Positions 1-7,256 of a stretch of 7,257 nucleotides of DNA are shown here, piece after piece. How positions within the stretch are numbered: position 1 is the stretch's first letter; each line of letters begins with the position of its first letter. This DNA is from Allosphingosinicella sp. GTDB lineage: Bacteria > Pseudomonadota > Alphaproteobacteria > Sphingomonadales > Sphingomonadaceae. The stretch lies in the NCBI GenBank assembly GCA_030146745.1, contig JASLBD010000220.1, forward strand, positions 1 to 7,257. The letters are read 5' to 3'. Both the position numbers and the translations under genes were made by a program. The notes below the pieces were generated by a model. The model did no database searches, was not told the origin of the DNA, and was given only the letters and a program-made list of their open reading frames with translations.

Positions 1-975
1 CGGCGGGATCGCCGCATGTTCGTCCGGAGGGGCTCCGAGTGCGGCCTCGGGCCGCGACGGCGAAGGCGTGCCGGCTTCGGCGGCTTGGGAGAGAAGGGAC
101 GGCGGCGGGCTTGTGCTGCCAACTGCCCCGGGCGCGGCCGCCGCAGGCTCGGCGAGCAGCTCCGACCAGGCCGAAGCGAGCTTGCGGAGCTGCTCCGGGG
201 CCAGTGCGAGCGAGGGGCTGGCGTGAAGCGACAGTCTCTCAAGAAGCCGAAGTGCCGGGGTCCGGCCGGGCCCGAGCCGGCGGACGAGGCTCTCGATCCG
301 GTCGCGCACCGGGGCGGGCAGCGCCCGCCGCAGCTCCGCCGCCGCCTCGCGCAACGCCGGCGCGCGCCGGCCGCCGTCGGCCGGAAAAGCTTCTTCGAGG
401 GCCGGCTCTCCGCCGCCGGGCGGCCGGATCGGGGCTGGGGACGGCGAACCCGAATCCGCAGCCCCGGACTGGATCGCCCGCACCAAGATTTCGCCGTCCG
501 ACCGCTCCAGAACGAAGAGGACGAGGGCCAGCGCCTCCCGCTCCCCGCCGCCGCCAAGGGCGCGCGCGACGATTTCCGAAAGCCAGAACTCGAGGCCGCG
601 CCCCCGCCACTCGGGCACGGCCAGCCGCCAGAACCATCCGCTCGGGCGGCGGCCCGCGAGCAGCTCGGCCAGGAGCAGGCGGCGAGCTTCGGCGGGGCTC
701 TCGAACCAGACGCAATTGACGAAGGCGCCATCGCCGGCATCGCGCCCGTGGCGGGCGTCGCGGGTCGCCGCCTGGTAGGCGAGGCGGATCGCCCCCGAGC
801 GCTCCTCCGGCCGCCCGGAGACGGCGCTCCGTCCCGGCCGCATCCGGCGGATCAGGACTAGGCGCCGATCGTCGGAAAGCTCGGTGCGAAGGCCGTCCTC
901 GATCCGGAACGCCGCCCGGGTCGCGAGGTGCGGGGGACCGCGCAACCTCAATGTGCCGATCTCGACCCCGGCCAC
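1..975 (-). CDS. Gene C: uncharacterised protein, 3' end beyond the window
   Basis: The frame opens at a GTG (975-973) three bases after the stop of gene B and stays open to the left edge, giving 325 visible residues with no stop. GTG is preferred because the first in-frame ATG is at residue 45, inside what reads as conserved sequence. Residues 1-45 look like two strands around a helix (IGTLRLRGPP at 6-15, IEDGLRTEL at 25-33, LVLIRRM at 39-45). Residues 85-140 have an aromatic character, with FVNCVWFES at 85-93, a leucine-rich helix, then GWFWRLAVPEW at 113-123 and a helix to 140. Residues 168-200 are Gly/Pro/Ser-rich, 203-275 are helical, and 276-325 are Pro/Ala/Ser-rich, like an interdomain linker, so more folded sequence probably lies beyond the edge. 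The sequence gives the impression of a recurring uncharacterised family found next to large structural genes, but I cannot name it. Translation is probably coupled to gene B, because only a weak GAG-type ribosome binding site is visible. No signal peptide or membrane span is seen. Confidence 0.85.
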   Translation of the reverse strand, partial: MAGVEIGTLRLRGPPHLATRAAFRIEDGLRTELSDDRRLVLIRRMRPGRSAVSGRPEERSGAIRLAYQAATRDARHGRDAGDGAFVNCVWFESPAEARRLLLAELLAGRRPSGWFWRLAVPEWRGRGLEFWLSEIVARALGGGGEREALALVLFVLERSDGEILVRAIQSGAADSGSPSPAPIRPPGGGEPALEEAFPADGGRRAPALREAAAELRRALPAPVRDRIESLVRRLGPGRTPALRLLERLSLHASPSLALAPEQLRKLASAWSELLAEPAAAAPGAVGSTSPPPSLLSQAAEAGTPSPSRPEAALGAPPDEHAAIPP

Positions 976-981
976 GCCTCA
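973..981 (-). other. Gene B stop / gene C start junction (likely translational coupling)
   Basis: On the minus strand the bases read TGA GGC GTG, so the stop of gene B and the GTG start of gene C are in the same frame and only three bases apart. Upstream there is only a weak GAGAAAG-like purine run, and GAGG overlapping the stop is too close to serve as a normal ribosome binding site. Termination-reinitiation is the simplest reading, and it supports co-production of B and C. Confidence 0.6.
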
Positions 982-3900
982 GGCTTTCTCGCTGACGAGC
1001 TCGATCCGCATTTCGGCCGTGAGGCTCGCCACCGGGAGGAGGTTGTGGGTGAGGATCGCGCTGGCATGGCCGTCGACCAGATCCTCGATCACGGCGCGCG
1101 AGATCAGCCGGTTGTCGCGGTCGCGGATCAGCGCGATCATGCCCTTGCGGATTCGGGAGGCTTCCACGGCGAGCTGGAGGCGGGTTCCGATCCTCGCCGG
1201 GACCGGCGCGACCAGGCGGGCCGGAACGATCCGGTCGACGGGTGCGTGCGAGGCCATCAGCATCGCGATCCGCACCAGCTCGTTCACCGCGCTCCAGGCT
1301 TCGGGGATGTCGCGGTCGATTCGTCCGAACAGCCAGTCGACGAAGCCGTCGAGGGTGCGCCGAAGCTCCATCGGCACCTCCGCCCAGTCGGGCAGGCCGG
1401 CGAGGGACTCGAGCGGAGCGGGACGGTCGAACTCGGACAGGATCTCCGCCCAGCCGAGACGGATCGCCGGAACCACCTCGGCGAACGCGGCATGGAGGCA
1501 GCCGGCAACCTGGCCGATCGCCTCCATCTCGTCGGCCGCCATTTTGGTGAGGCTGGGCTGGCGATGGCGGCCGCCGATCAGGTCGGCAAGGCTCGCCGTC
1601 TCGCGTATCTGTACCTGCGCCTGGAGCAGCGACAGACTGTGCAGCGCGGCCAGGTTCACCTGGGAGACGGCGAGCCGCCGCTCCTCCGCCACCCGGCGCT
1701 GGGAGGCGAGCGCCTGGTGAACGCCGCGCAGAAGCTTCGACGCCGTGCCGGCCGTCCTTCGGGCGACGAGCGGCATCGCGGCGCGCTCCCGCATCTTCTC
1801 GATCGCGGCCCGGGCCGCGTCGAGCTTCTGGACCCGGCCCACCTCGGCGGCGATCCGCGGAAACCACTTCACCGGCGCGTCGCGCAGCAGTTCGACATAA
1901 TCCTCGATCTCGTCGGGAACCTCCGAATGCTCCCGCCGGCAGGCGGCGACCGGCTCGGCGGCGAGGCCGCTGGCGATTTCCAAGGTCGCCACGGGCGTGC
2001 GATGGCCGGATTCGCGGACCCGGCGCCAGGCCAGAGCCTCGACCTGTCCGGAGAGCACCGCCTCGCGGCGGGCATTGGTGGAGGCGACCCGCTCCGCTTC
2101 CTCCGCCCGAAGCCGCTCGGCGGTTCCGATATCGTGGCGCGCTTCCTCCACCTCGATGTCGACCGAGCGCAGATAGGCGACGGCGCGGCGGGCGCTGGCC
2201 TGGATGTCGTCGCGAAGGTCCTGGAGGCTCTGGACCAGCTCCTCGAACAGGGTCACCCGGGCCTCGACCAGGCGCATCAGCGCGACGCTGTTGTCGATCG
2301 CCTCGACGGTGGCGGTGAAATAACTGGATTCGTGCTTGTCGGCCCGCTCCGCCGCGGCTGCCCCCGCCCCCGCCCCCGCCCCCGCCCCCGCCCCCGCCGC
2401 CGCCGCCGCGGCCGCAGCCCGCTCGAAGCTCGACTCCATGTGGATGTAGAGACGGTCGTCAGCGCCGCGGGCCTGATCCTCGAGCAGCTGCCCCAGGGTA
2501 GGGGCGACGGTGACCTTGGTATCCTTCGCCCTGTATCCGGGCACCGGGAGGTCGCTCAGCGCGATCCCGGCCGGCCCCGAGCCGCCCGCCAGACGGCCCA
2601 GGGTCACCAGGATGGCGTCCTTGGTGGCGAGCGCATATTTGAGCGCCTGCTCCGCCGGAGCGGGATTGAGGCGCTCGGCGACGGTGACGGTGCGATCGAC
2701 CATCCCGGCATAAGGGATCTGGCGGCGGATGTCGGCGCCCCGGTAGCGGATGCTGTCGAGGGCGAGCGCCGAGATGGGCAAAGTCGCCGCCGCGGGCCTG
2801 GGCGCCGACGCCTGGAACGACGCGACCTGGATGGGCATCATCATCATCATCAGCGGCGTCGGAGACGCGCTCGCAATGACCGGCGGCGGAATCCTGTGCG
2901 CCTGGGCGGGCTGAGCCGCGACGATCGGCCTCAGAGTCGCGGCTGGGGGCTCCATCACGTTCCGCGGACGCAGGGCGGTCGCCGCGAGCATGACGTTGTT
3001 GATCGGCGCGCTCATCGTCATCGTCGGAGCGGGAATTTTCGCCCGGTCAATCTCCGCCTTCGGAGCAGCCGCCTGGGCCGGCGGCTTGTTGATGTCCTTG
3101 AGGAACTCGCCGATGCCCTTGCTGGTGGCACGCGCGCCTTCGTCGCGCGAGGCGAGGTCGGCGAGCGCGGGCGAGGTGACGAGGCGCGACGCCGCGTCGG
3201 CGCCGAGCATGATCTGGCGGACCCGGTAGATGTCGGCCCGCGCCCGGACGAAGCCGAGATCGACCGCGTCGTTGGTCGCCTTGAGGCGGCCTTCGACGTC
3301 GGAGAGGAAGGCGGCGATCCCGTTCTCGTCGATCCGGGCCATCTCCTGGGCGAGGAAGGGCTGGGTCCAGCGCTCCCGGAAAGTGTCGATGGCGGTGACC
3401 CGCCGGCGGCCGGCCTCGCTCACCGTGTCGAAGTCCGGGACGTCGGGCGCCTCGCGGCCCGGCACGGACTGCCAGGGCCAGCCGGTCGGCTGGGGCTTGC
3501 CGTCGATCCTGAGAACCGCGCCCGGCGGCACTTCGTCGCCGATGTAAGTGTAGATATTGCCGTTGGCGTCCGACTTGCCGAACGAACCCCATTCGACATC
3601 GCCGCCGCGCTGGGCGAACTCGACCGAGTTGACGTTGAAACTGTCGAGCGGTTTGCCGCTCGACAGCCATAAGCGATCCGCGGGCACCTCGATCCTGTGC
3701 CAGACCTGGGGTTCCGGCAGATCGCCGACACGGCGCGCATCGAGGAAGTTGGGGTCGTTTCCGATCTCCAACACCGCCGGGCTGCCCCAATAGACTCCGG
3801 CTTCGAAATTGGGGAATCTGGCCCCGCCGGTGGAGACGAAGACGTCCCGTCCGAGGCGGAGCGAAAGTCCGGTGAGCCCGCTCGCCGAGTGGATCCTGAT

Positions 3901-5505
3901 CCAGAACCAGAGCGTGTCGGACTTCGCCACCGGAAGCGAGGCCTTCGCCTCCATCGTCAGGTGGGAGCGGGCCGCGGTCTGCTCGGTGAAGCGGCGGGTG
4001 CGGCTCATCTCGACCGGCACCTGGGTATGGGGCGCGGGGCAATTCTCCTCCATTGGCAGGTCGCCGCCCGGCCAGCCGGTCACCTGGCCGGAGACGCTCT
4101 CCAGAAGCCGGTCGTAACGCCGCCGCGCAGCTTCGCGGCGCCCGAGCCAGAGGCCGCGGTCCTGAATGAAGGCGGCGATGGCTTCGGCGAAGCGCGGATC
4201 CTCCGACTCCTGTTCCAGGAGGCGCGGATCGTAGGCGGAATCGGGAACCGGAACGAGCAATTCGACCCGGTCCGGGACGTTGCGGTTGAAGCTGGCGAGC
4301 GGCGCCGCTTCCCGGACCGCGAGCTCGAGATTGCTTCGCGCGACCGGAACGGCCGAGACCCCGAAATTGCCCGGGAAGAAACGCTGGCGGCGAAGGATCG
4401 GATCGAACAGGTCCGGCGGGAGCAGGCCGACGGGCGGCATCCGGACGAAGGCCGAGCGGAGCGTCGGCTCGTCGAGGGCCGGAAGCTCGGAGAGATGGGC
4501 GACGAACTGGTCGATCCGCGCCTGCCATAGCCGAGGCTCGCCGGCCGCCGGCACGAGCGGGGTACGGGGGCGGGGGGTTCCGCCGCTTCGGGCGACCGAG
4601 AAGCGGTCGACGAATTCCAGCCTCCAGGCCTCGTCGAAGGCGGCGACGGCGAGCGGGACGCCCCATTCCTCCCAGGGGTGCATCTCGTCTTCGAGCAGCA
4701 ATTTCTCGTTGTCGAAGACGCGATAGGCGATCCGGTTGCGCAAGGCAGGGCCGCCCGCGGGGAGGCTGTAATCGGGGCCGCCGGCGATCGCGACGGATTC
4801 GGACGGCCAGAGGTAGAGCGCCAGCCGGCAGCCGTCGATCCGCTGCAGGTCGACATAGGGATCATCACGCGGGTCGGGCGGGCATTCGTCGCGGGGGCGG
4901 CCGAGGATGGTGGCGGTCACCGGCTGGGCGACGATGATTCCGACATGGGGAAGGCCGGCGCTTTCCGCGTTCGCCGCGATCCCGGCGAGCGTGTCGCCGA
5001 GGCGCCGGGGCAGGACGGGCCGGAGCCTTGCGGCCATGCCCGACAGGGCGCTGTCTCCTTCGGAGTCGGCAAGGGACTCGATCTCCGGGACGGGGGCACC
5101 CTCGCCGGCCAAGGCGTCGGCATGGTCGGCGCGCAGGATCACCGGCAGGTCGCCGAACGGAATCCGGCGGGCGCCGGCGACGCTCACATCCTCGCCGGAC
5201 CGGGCGATGCCCCGGCCGGGGGCGAGATGGAAATAGGCCTCGTCGGGCGCTCGGCCCACCGAAGCGGCGTCGACGAGAATCTCGAGGCCCTCGACAGTGC
5301 CCGGCGCCAGGGCCAGCCCCTGCAGCCGCTGGAGCCCGGAGCTTCTCTCCTGCTCCGCCGTAAGCGCCTTGTCGCTGAGCGCCCGGCCGGGGAAGGGGTT
5401 GATCCGCCGGCGCCAGACTCCCGGCAGCTCGGGTCGCATCGGCGGATCGATGCCGATGACATGCTCGTCGGCGAGCGGCCGGCGGATCTTCTGGGTGACG
5501 TCCAT
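979..5505 (-). CDS. Gene B: 1508-residue multidomain protein with a beta-sandwich module, low-complexity linkers and a coiled coil
   Basis: ATG at 5505 is chosen because two Shine-Dalgarno-like runs precede it and the 65-codon extension to 5700 is Arg-rich shadow overlapping gene A. Residues 1-130 hold a structural-looking region with NPFPGRALS at 36-44 and APGTVEGLE at 67-75. Residues 276-420 match gene A in motif order (PLA 284-286, LWQAR 326-330, MPPVGLLP 356-363, RQRFFP 373-378, LLVPV 416-420). Residues 480-690 look like a concanavalin/jelly-roll beta-sandwich, with WFWIRI at 533-538, YWG at 572-574, WHRIEVPAD at 602-610 and GGDVEW at 634-639; such modules in large bacterial surface proteins usually bind carbohydrate or protein. 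A helical part (690-805) leads to a Pro/Ala/Met-rich linker (806-910) with Met5 at 886-890. An Ala/Gly tract (1030-1052) precedes a coiled coil (about 1063-1150). The rest is helical, with RDAPVKWF at 1208-1215 and a small beta-rich end at 1425-1506. No signal peptide or membrane span is seen. The function is unknown; a fibre-like or scaffold component of a surface or phage-tail-like assembly is an inference. The Met and Ala/Gly tracts sit between modules, as linkers would. Confidence 0.93.
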   Translation of the reverse strand: MDVTQKIRRPLADEHVIGIDPPMRPELPGVWRRRINPFPGRALSDKALTAEQERSSGLQRLQGLALAPGTVEGLEILVDAASVGRAPDEAYFHLAPGRGIARSGEDVSVAGARRIPFGDLPVILRADHADALAGEGAPVPEIESLADSEGDSALSGMAARLRPVLPRRLGDTLAGIAANAESAGLPHVGIIVAQPVTATILGRPRDECPPDPRDDPYVDLQRIDGCRLALYLWPSESVAIAGGPDYSLPAGGPALRNRIAYRVFDNEKLLLEDEMHPWEEWGVPLAVAAFDEAWRLEFVDRFSVARSGGTPRPRTPLVPAAGEPRLWQARIDQFVAHLSELPALDEPTLRSAFVRMPPVGLLPPDLFDPILRRQRFFPGNFGVSAVPVARSNLELAVREAAPLASFNRNVPDRVELLVPVPDSAYDPRLLEQESEDPRFAEAIAAFIQDRGLWLGRREAARRRYDRLLESVSGQVTGWPGGDLPMEENCPAPHTQVPVEMSRTRRFTEQTAARSHLTMEAKASLPVAKSDTLWFWIRIHSASGLTGLSLRLGRDVFVSTGGARFPNFEAGVYWGSPAVLEIGNDPNFLDARRVGDLPEPQVWHRIEVPADRLWLSSGKPLDSFNVNSVEFAQRGGDVEWGSFGKSDANGNIYTYIGDEVPPGAVLRIDGKPQPTGWPWQSVPGREAPDVPDFDTVSEAGRRRVTAIDTFRERWTQPFLAQEMARIDENGIAAFLSDVEGRLKATNDAVDLGFVRARADIYRVRQIMLGADAASRLVTSPALADLASRDEGARATSKGIGEFLKDINKPPAQAAAPKAEIDRAKIPAPTMTMSAPINNVMLAATALRPRNVMEPPAATLRPIVAAQPAQAHRIPPPVIASASPTPLMMMMMPIQVASFQASAPRPAAATLPISALALDSIRYRGADIRRQIPYAGMVDRTVTVAERLNPAPAEQALKYALATKDAILVTLGRLAGGSGPAGIALSDLPVPGYRAKDTKVTVAPTLGQLLEDQARGADDRLYIHMESSFERAAAAAAAAGAGAGAGAGAGAAAAERADKHESSYFTATVEAIDNSVALMRLVEARVTLFEELVQSLQDLRDDIQASARRAVAYLRSVDIEVEEARHDIGTAERLRAEEAERVASTNARREAVLSGQVEALAWRRVRESGHRTPVATLEIASGLAAEPVAACRREHSEVPDEIEDYVELLRDAPVKWFPRIAAEVGRVQKLDAARAAIEKMRERAAMPLVARRTAGTASKLLRGVHQALASQRRVAEERRLAVSQVNLAALHSLSLLQAQVQIRETASLADLIGGRHRQPSLTKMAADEMEAIGQVAGCLHAAFAEVVPAIRLGWAEILSEFDRPAPLESLAGLPDWAEVPMELRRTLDGFVDWLFGRIDRDIPEAWSAVNELVRIAMLMASHAPVDRIVPARLVAPVPARIGTRLQLAVEASRIRKGMIALIRDRDNRLISRAVIEDLVDGHASAILTHNLLPVASLTAEMRIELVSEKA
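2360..2395 (-). repeat. (GGGGGC)6 hexanucleotide tandem repeat within gene B
   Basis: Six perfect copies of GCCCCC on the plus strand (GGGGGC on the coding strand) lie in frame in gene B. They encode alternating Gly-Ala at residues 1038-1049, using GGG and GCG codons. The repeat is flanked by runs of GCN codons, so the whole protein tract at 1030-1052 is only Ala and Gly. Six runs of five G on the coding strand, each separated by a single C, are enough to form a G-quadruplex in the mRNA or the non-template strand. Copy-number change by one unit adds or removes two residues and keeps the frame. Confidence 0.95.
2836..2850 (-). repeat. (ATG)5 trinucleotide repeat encoding five methionines in gene B
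   Basis: Five perfect CAT units on the plus strand give five consecutive ATG codons on the coding strand, residues 886-890 of gene B. They lie in a Pro/Ala/Met-rich linker (about 806-910) that contains several other Met residues (828, 831, 839, 851). The ATGs are in frame and internal; no Shine-Dalgarno-like sequence was noticed just upstream, so I do not call an internal start. Confidence 0.95.
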
Positions 5506-5511
5506 TGGAAA

Positions 5512-5523
5512 CTCCGTCCTCCT
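5512..5523 (-). promoter_or_regulatory. Ribosome binding site of gene B, overlapping the stop codon of gene A
   Basis: On the minus strand the A-B junction reads TGAGGAGGACGGAGTTTCCA and then the ATG of gene B. It offers two Shine-Dalgarno matches: AGGAGG at 5523-5518, which shares a base with the TGA of gene A and sits 12 bases from the ATG, and GGAG at 5515-5512, six bases from the ATG. The nearer one has the better spacing. This decides the ATG at 5505 as the start of gene B. It also implies that ribosomes ending gene A can feed gene B. Confidence 0.8.
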
Positions 5524-7256
5524 CAGCGCATCTTCTCGAGCAGGCGGTCGATCGCCTCGGCATCCTTCTTGTCGGCGGCCTCGCGCATCAGGCCGGCAAA
5601 ATCCCCGAGCTTCTCGCCCGGAACTCCGCGGAAGGCGGCGTCGATGGCCAGCGCCTTGCCGCTTTCGCCGAGCCAGATCGCGATCTTCGGCTCGGGCCAT
5701 TCCTGGCCGAGCGCGAAGTCCAGCCTGGCCAAGCCCTCGCCGAGGCGGGCGTCGCTATAATCCTCGGCGACGTCCATCACCTCGCCTTCGCTGAGGTTGA
5801 GCGGGGTATCTGCCCTGGCCAGGGTGGAAAGGCCGGCGGCGTTGGCCAAAGCCGCGCGCTCCAGGCCGGCGCGGGCAATTCCGAGGTTCAGGCGCGCGCT
5901 CGCGCCCCGCATAGGCGTCATCCTCTCTGAGCCCGGCCCGACCGTCCTTCCTGCCGCCGGCGCCGCGCCGGTGAAGATCTCGGGCGCGTCCCTTTCGCCC
6001 GTGGCGACTCGCTCGAGGTCGGCGACCACGGCGGCGGTGAGGATGTCGAAGCCGGCGATGGCCGGAGAGCCGAGCAGCGACACCATCCGCGCCGTCGCCT
6101 GCGGCGTGGCGGTTCCGCTCAGCTTCGCGACCCTGCGGTCGAGCTTGAGCCGCTCGAGATTGGCGTTGACGACGGCGCCGATGACGACGTCGTCGCCGCT
6201 CACCGCCACCCCGACCCCGGCCAGCCGGGTCTGGTAGGCGACCGTGCGGCGGCGCGTGTACCAGAGGAGCGGCGGCTTGCCGCCTTCCTGCGGGAGCTCG
6301 GCGATCGCCTCGTGGTAGGCGGCGTGCCAGGCCTTGACCTTGAGTTCCTCGGCCTGGCGCTGGCTTTCGGCTTCGGAGTCGCGCTCCTGCGCCTCGATCA
6401 GCTTTCGCCTTTTGGCCGCCAGCCGCGAAATGAGGTCGAGCGCGGGCCGGGTCGCGCCGGCGCCGGCATCGCCCGCCATCGTCATCGCCGTCGCTCCGAG
6501 CGCCTGCGAGAAGCGCTGGAACCGGCCGCGGCTGACCGGCACGAGCACGAGAACGCCGGTCGCGTCGAGGTCGGCCGCCTGCGCCTCCAGGTCGATCGGC
6601 GGCAAAGCGAGCGACTCCTCGACCAGCGCCCCGAGCTCGTCGATCGGGACGAAGGCGATGTCGGCGTCGACCGTGGGCGGGAAATAGATCTGGCGGAAGC
6701 CGAACTCGTCGGGCTGGACCGCCGCCGCCGGAAGCTGTCCCGCCGGCGGCAGCGCAGCGAAGGCGTGGGCCGCCGGGAACAGGGGCGGGAGGCCGCGGCT
6801 CAGGAATTCCGACAATATGTCGCCGAGATGGGCGCGGTGCTGGAGGAGGTGCGCTTCCGCGATGGCTCGGGGGCGGCCGCCGAAGGCGACCTGAACCCCC
6901 GAATCCATGCCGGTCTCGCGGCGGACCATGGCGACGTCGATCCAGCGGATCGTGCCGCGGTCGACCGCGATCATCGCCAGAGGCAGAGCGTCCTGCGGCA
7001 GCCCGCTCGGCTGGCCGGTGAAGATCTGCCTGGCGAGGCTTAGGCGGGCAGCGGTGAGGTTGGCCGCGCCGCCGGTTTCCGGGAAGGGGATGAGGGTGAG
7101 GGCGGTCGCCTCGATGATGTCGCCGTCCTCGACGGTGCGCTTGCCGGTGATGGTGCGCGGATAGGCGGCGATCGGGTTGGCGGTGAACTCCACCGCGCGC
7201 AGGGCGAGGATGAAGATTCCGGTGCGGCGCCCGAGCGGGACCCGAGGCTCCTGCCT
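5523..7256 (-). CDS. Gene A: uncharacterised large protein, 5' end beyond the window; shares a domain with gene B
   Basis: The frame is open from the right edge to a TGA at 5525-5523, giving 577 visible residues (numbered from the first full codon). A GTG at 7193 could be a start, but the 21 codons before it read as ordinary protein of the same character (a hydrophobic strand with GIFILALR), so the true start is probably outside. Residues 12-110 look beta-rich. Residues 84-241 carry ordered motifs also found in gene B: PLA at 92-94, L-x-Q-x-R at 137-141, PPAGQLP at 170-176, RQIYFP at 188-193 and LVLVPV at 236-241, with an LPPIDL block at 218-223. Residues 270-320 form a charged helix rich in Glu, Arg and Gln, probably a coiled coil. 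A short Trp-Tyr-Thr-Arg3 motif follows at 332-337, then an alternating alpha/beta part, and the protein ends in charged helices at 545-577. No signal peptide or membrane segment is visible in the part present. I do not recognise a named family. Being first in a coupled run with B suggests a structural partner of B (inference). Confidence 0.9.
   Translation of the reverse strand, partial: RQEPRVPLGRRTGIFILALRAVEFTANPIAAYPRTITGKRTVEDGDIIEATALTLIPFPETGGAANLTAARLSLARQIFTGQPSGLPQDALPLAMIAVDRGTIRWIDVAMVRRETGMDSGVQVAFGGRPRAIAEAHLLQHRAHLGDILSEFLSRGLPPLFPAAHAFAALPPAGQLPAAAVQPDEFGFRQIYFPPTVDADIAFVPIDELGALVEESLALPPIDLEAQAADLDATGVLVLVPVSRGRFQRFSQALGATAMTMAGDAGAGATRPALDLISRLAAKRRKLIEAQERDSEAESQRQAEELKVKAWHAAYHEAIAELPQEGGKPPLLWYTRRRTVAYQTRLAGVGVAVSGDDVVIGAVVNANLERLKLDRRVAKLSGTATPQATARMVSLLGSPAIAGFDILTAAVVADLERVATGERDAPEIFTGAAPAAGRTVGPGSERMTPMRGASARLNLGIARAGLERAALANAAGLSTLARADTPLNLSEGEVMDVAEDYSDARLGEGLARLDFALGQEWPEPKIAIWLGESGKALAIDAAFRGVPGEKLGDFAGLMREAADKKDAEAIDRLLEKMR

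Noticed and set aside
384..396. Imperfect inverted repeat around an AAGCTT site (GAAAAGCTTCTTC)
   Set aside because: It is short, imperfect and within the coding part of gene C, with no promoter or operator context, so chance is the better explanation.
16..861. 281-codon plus-strand frame opposite gene C
   Set aside because: Its composition is dominated by Arg, Ala, Pro and Gly, there is no ribosome binding site, and the minus-strand frame gives folded-looking sequence with motifs.
239..1867. 542-codon minus-strand frame spanning the B-C junction
   Set aside because: It is Arg/Gly/Pro-rich throughout and in a different frame from B and C, both of which read as real protein across the same bases.
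928..3672. 914-codon plus-strand open frame antisense to gene B
   Set aside because: It is composed of Arg, Gly, His, Asp and Pro in shadow-like proportions, including a His5 run that is just the antisense of the Met5 repeat. Gene B on the opposite strand has balanced composition, a ribosome binding site and domain-like structure.
4558..4580. G-rich run on the plus strand opposite gene B
   Set aside because: Only three uneven G runs are present, fewer than the four needed for a regular quadruplex, and the bases are explained by Pro/Arg/Thr codons.
3047..4666. 539-codon minus-strand frame inside gene B
   Set aside because: This is a frame-shifted shadow of gene B with very high Arg and Pro content; gene B itself is uninterrupted here.
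5506..5700. Upstream extension of gene B to an ATG at 5700
   Set aside because: The added 65 residues are Arg-rich, overlap the end of gene A in another frame, and lack the ribosome binding site that precedes the ATG at 5505.
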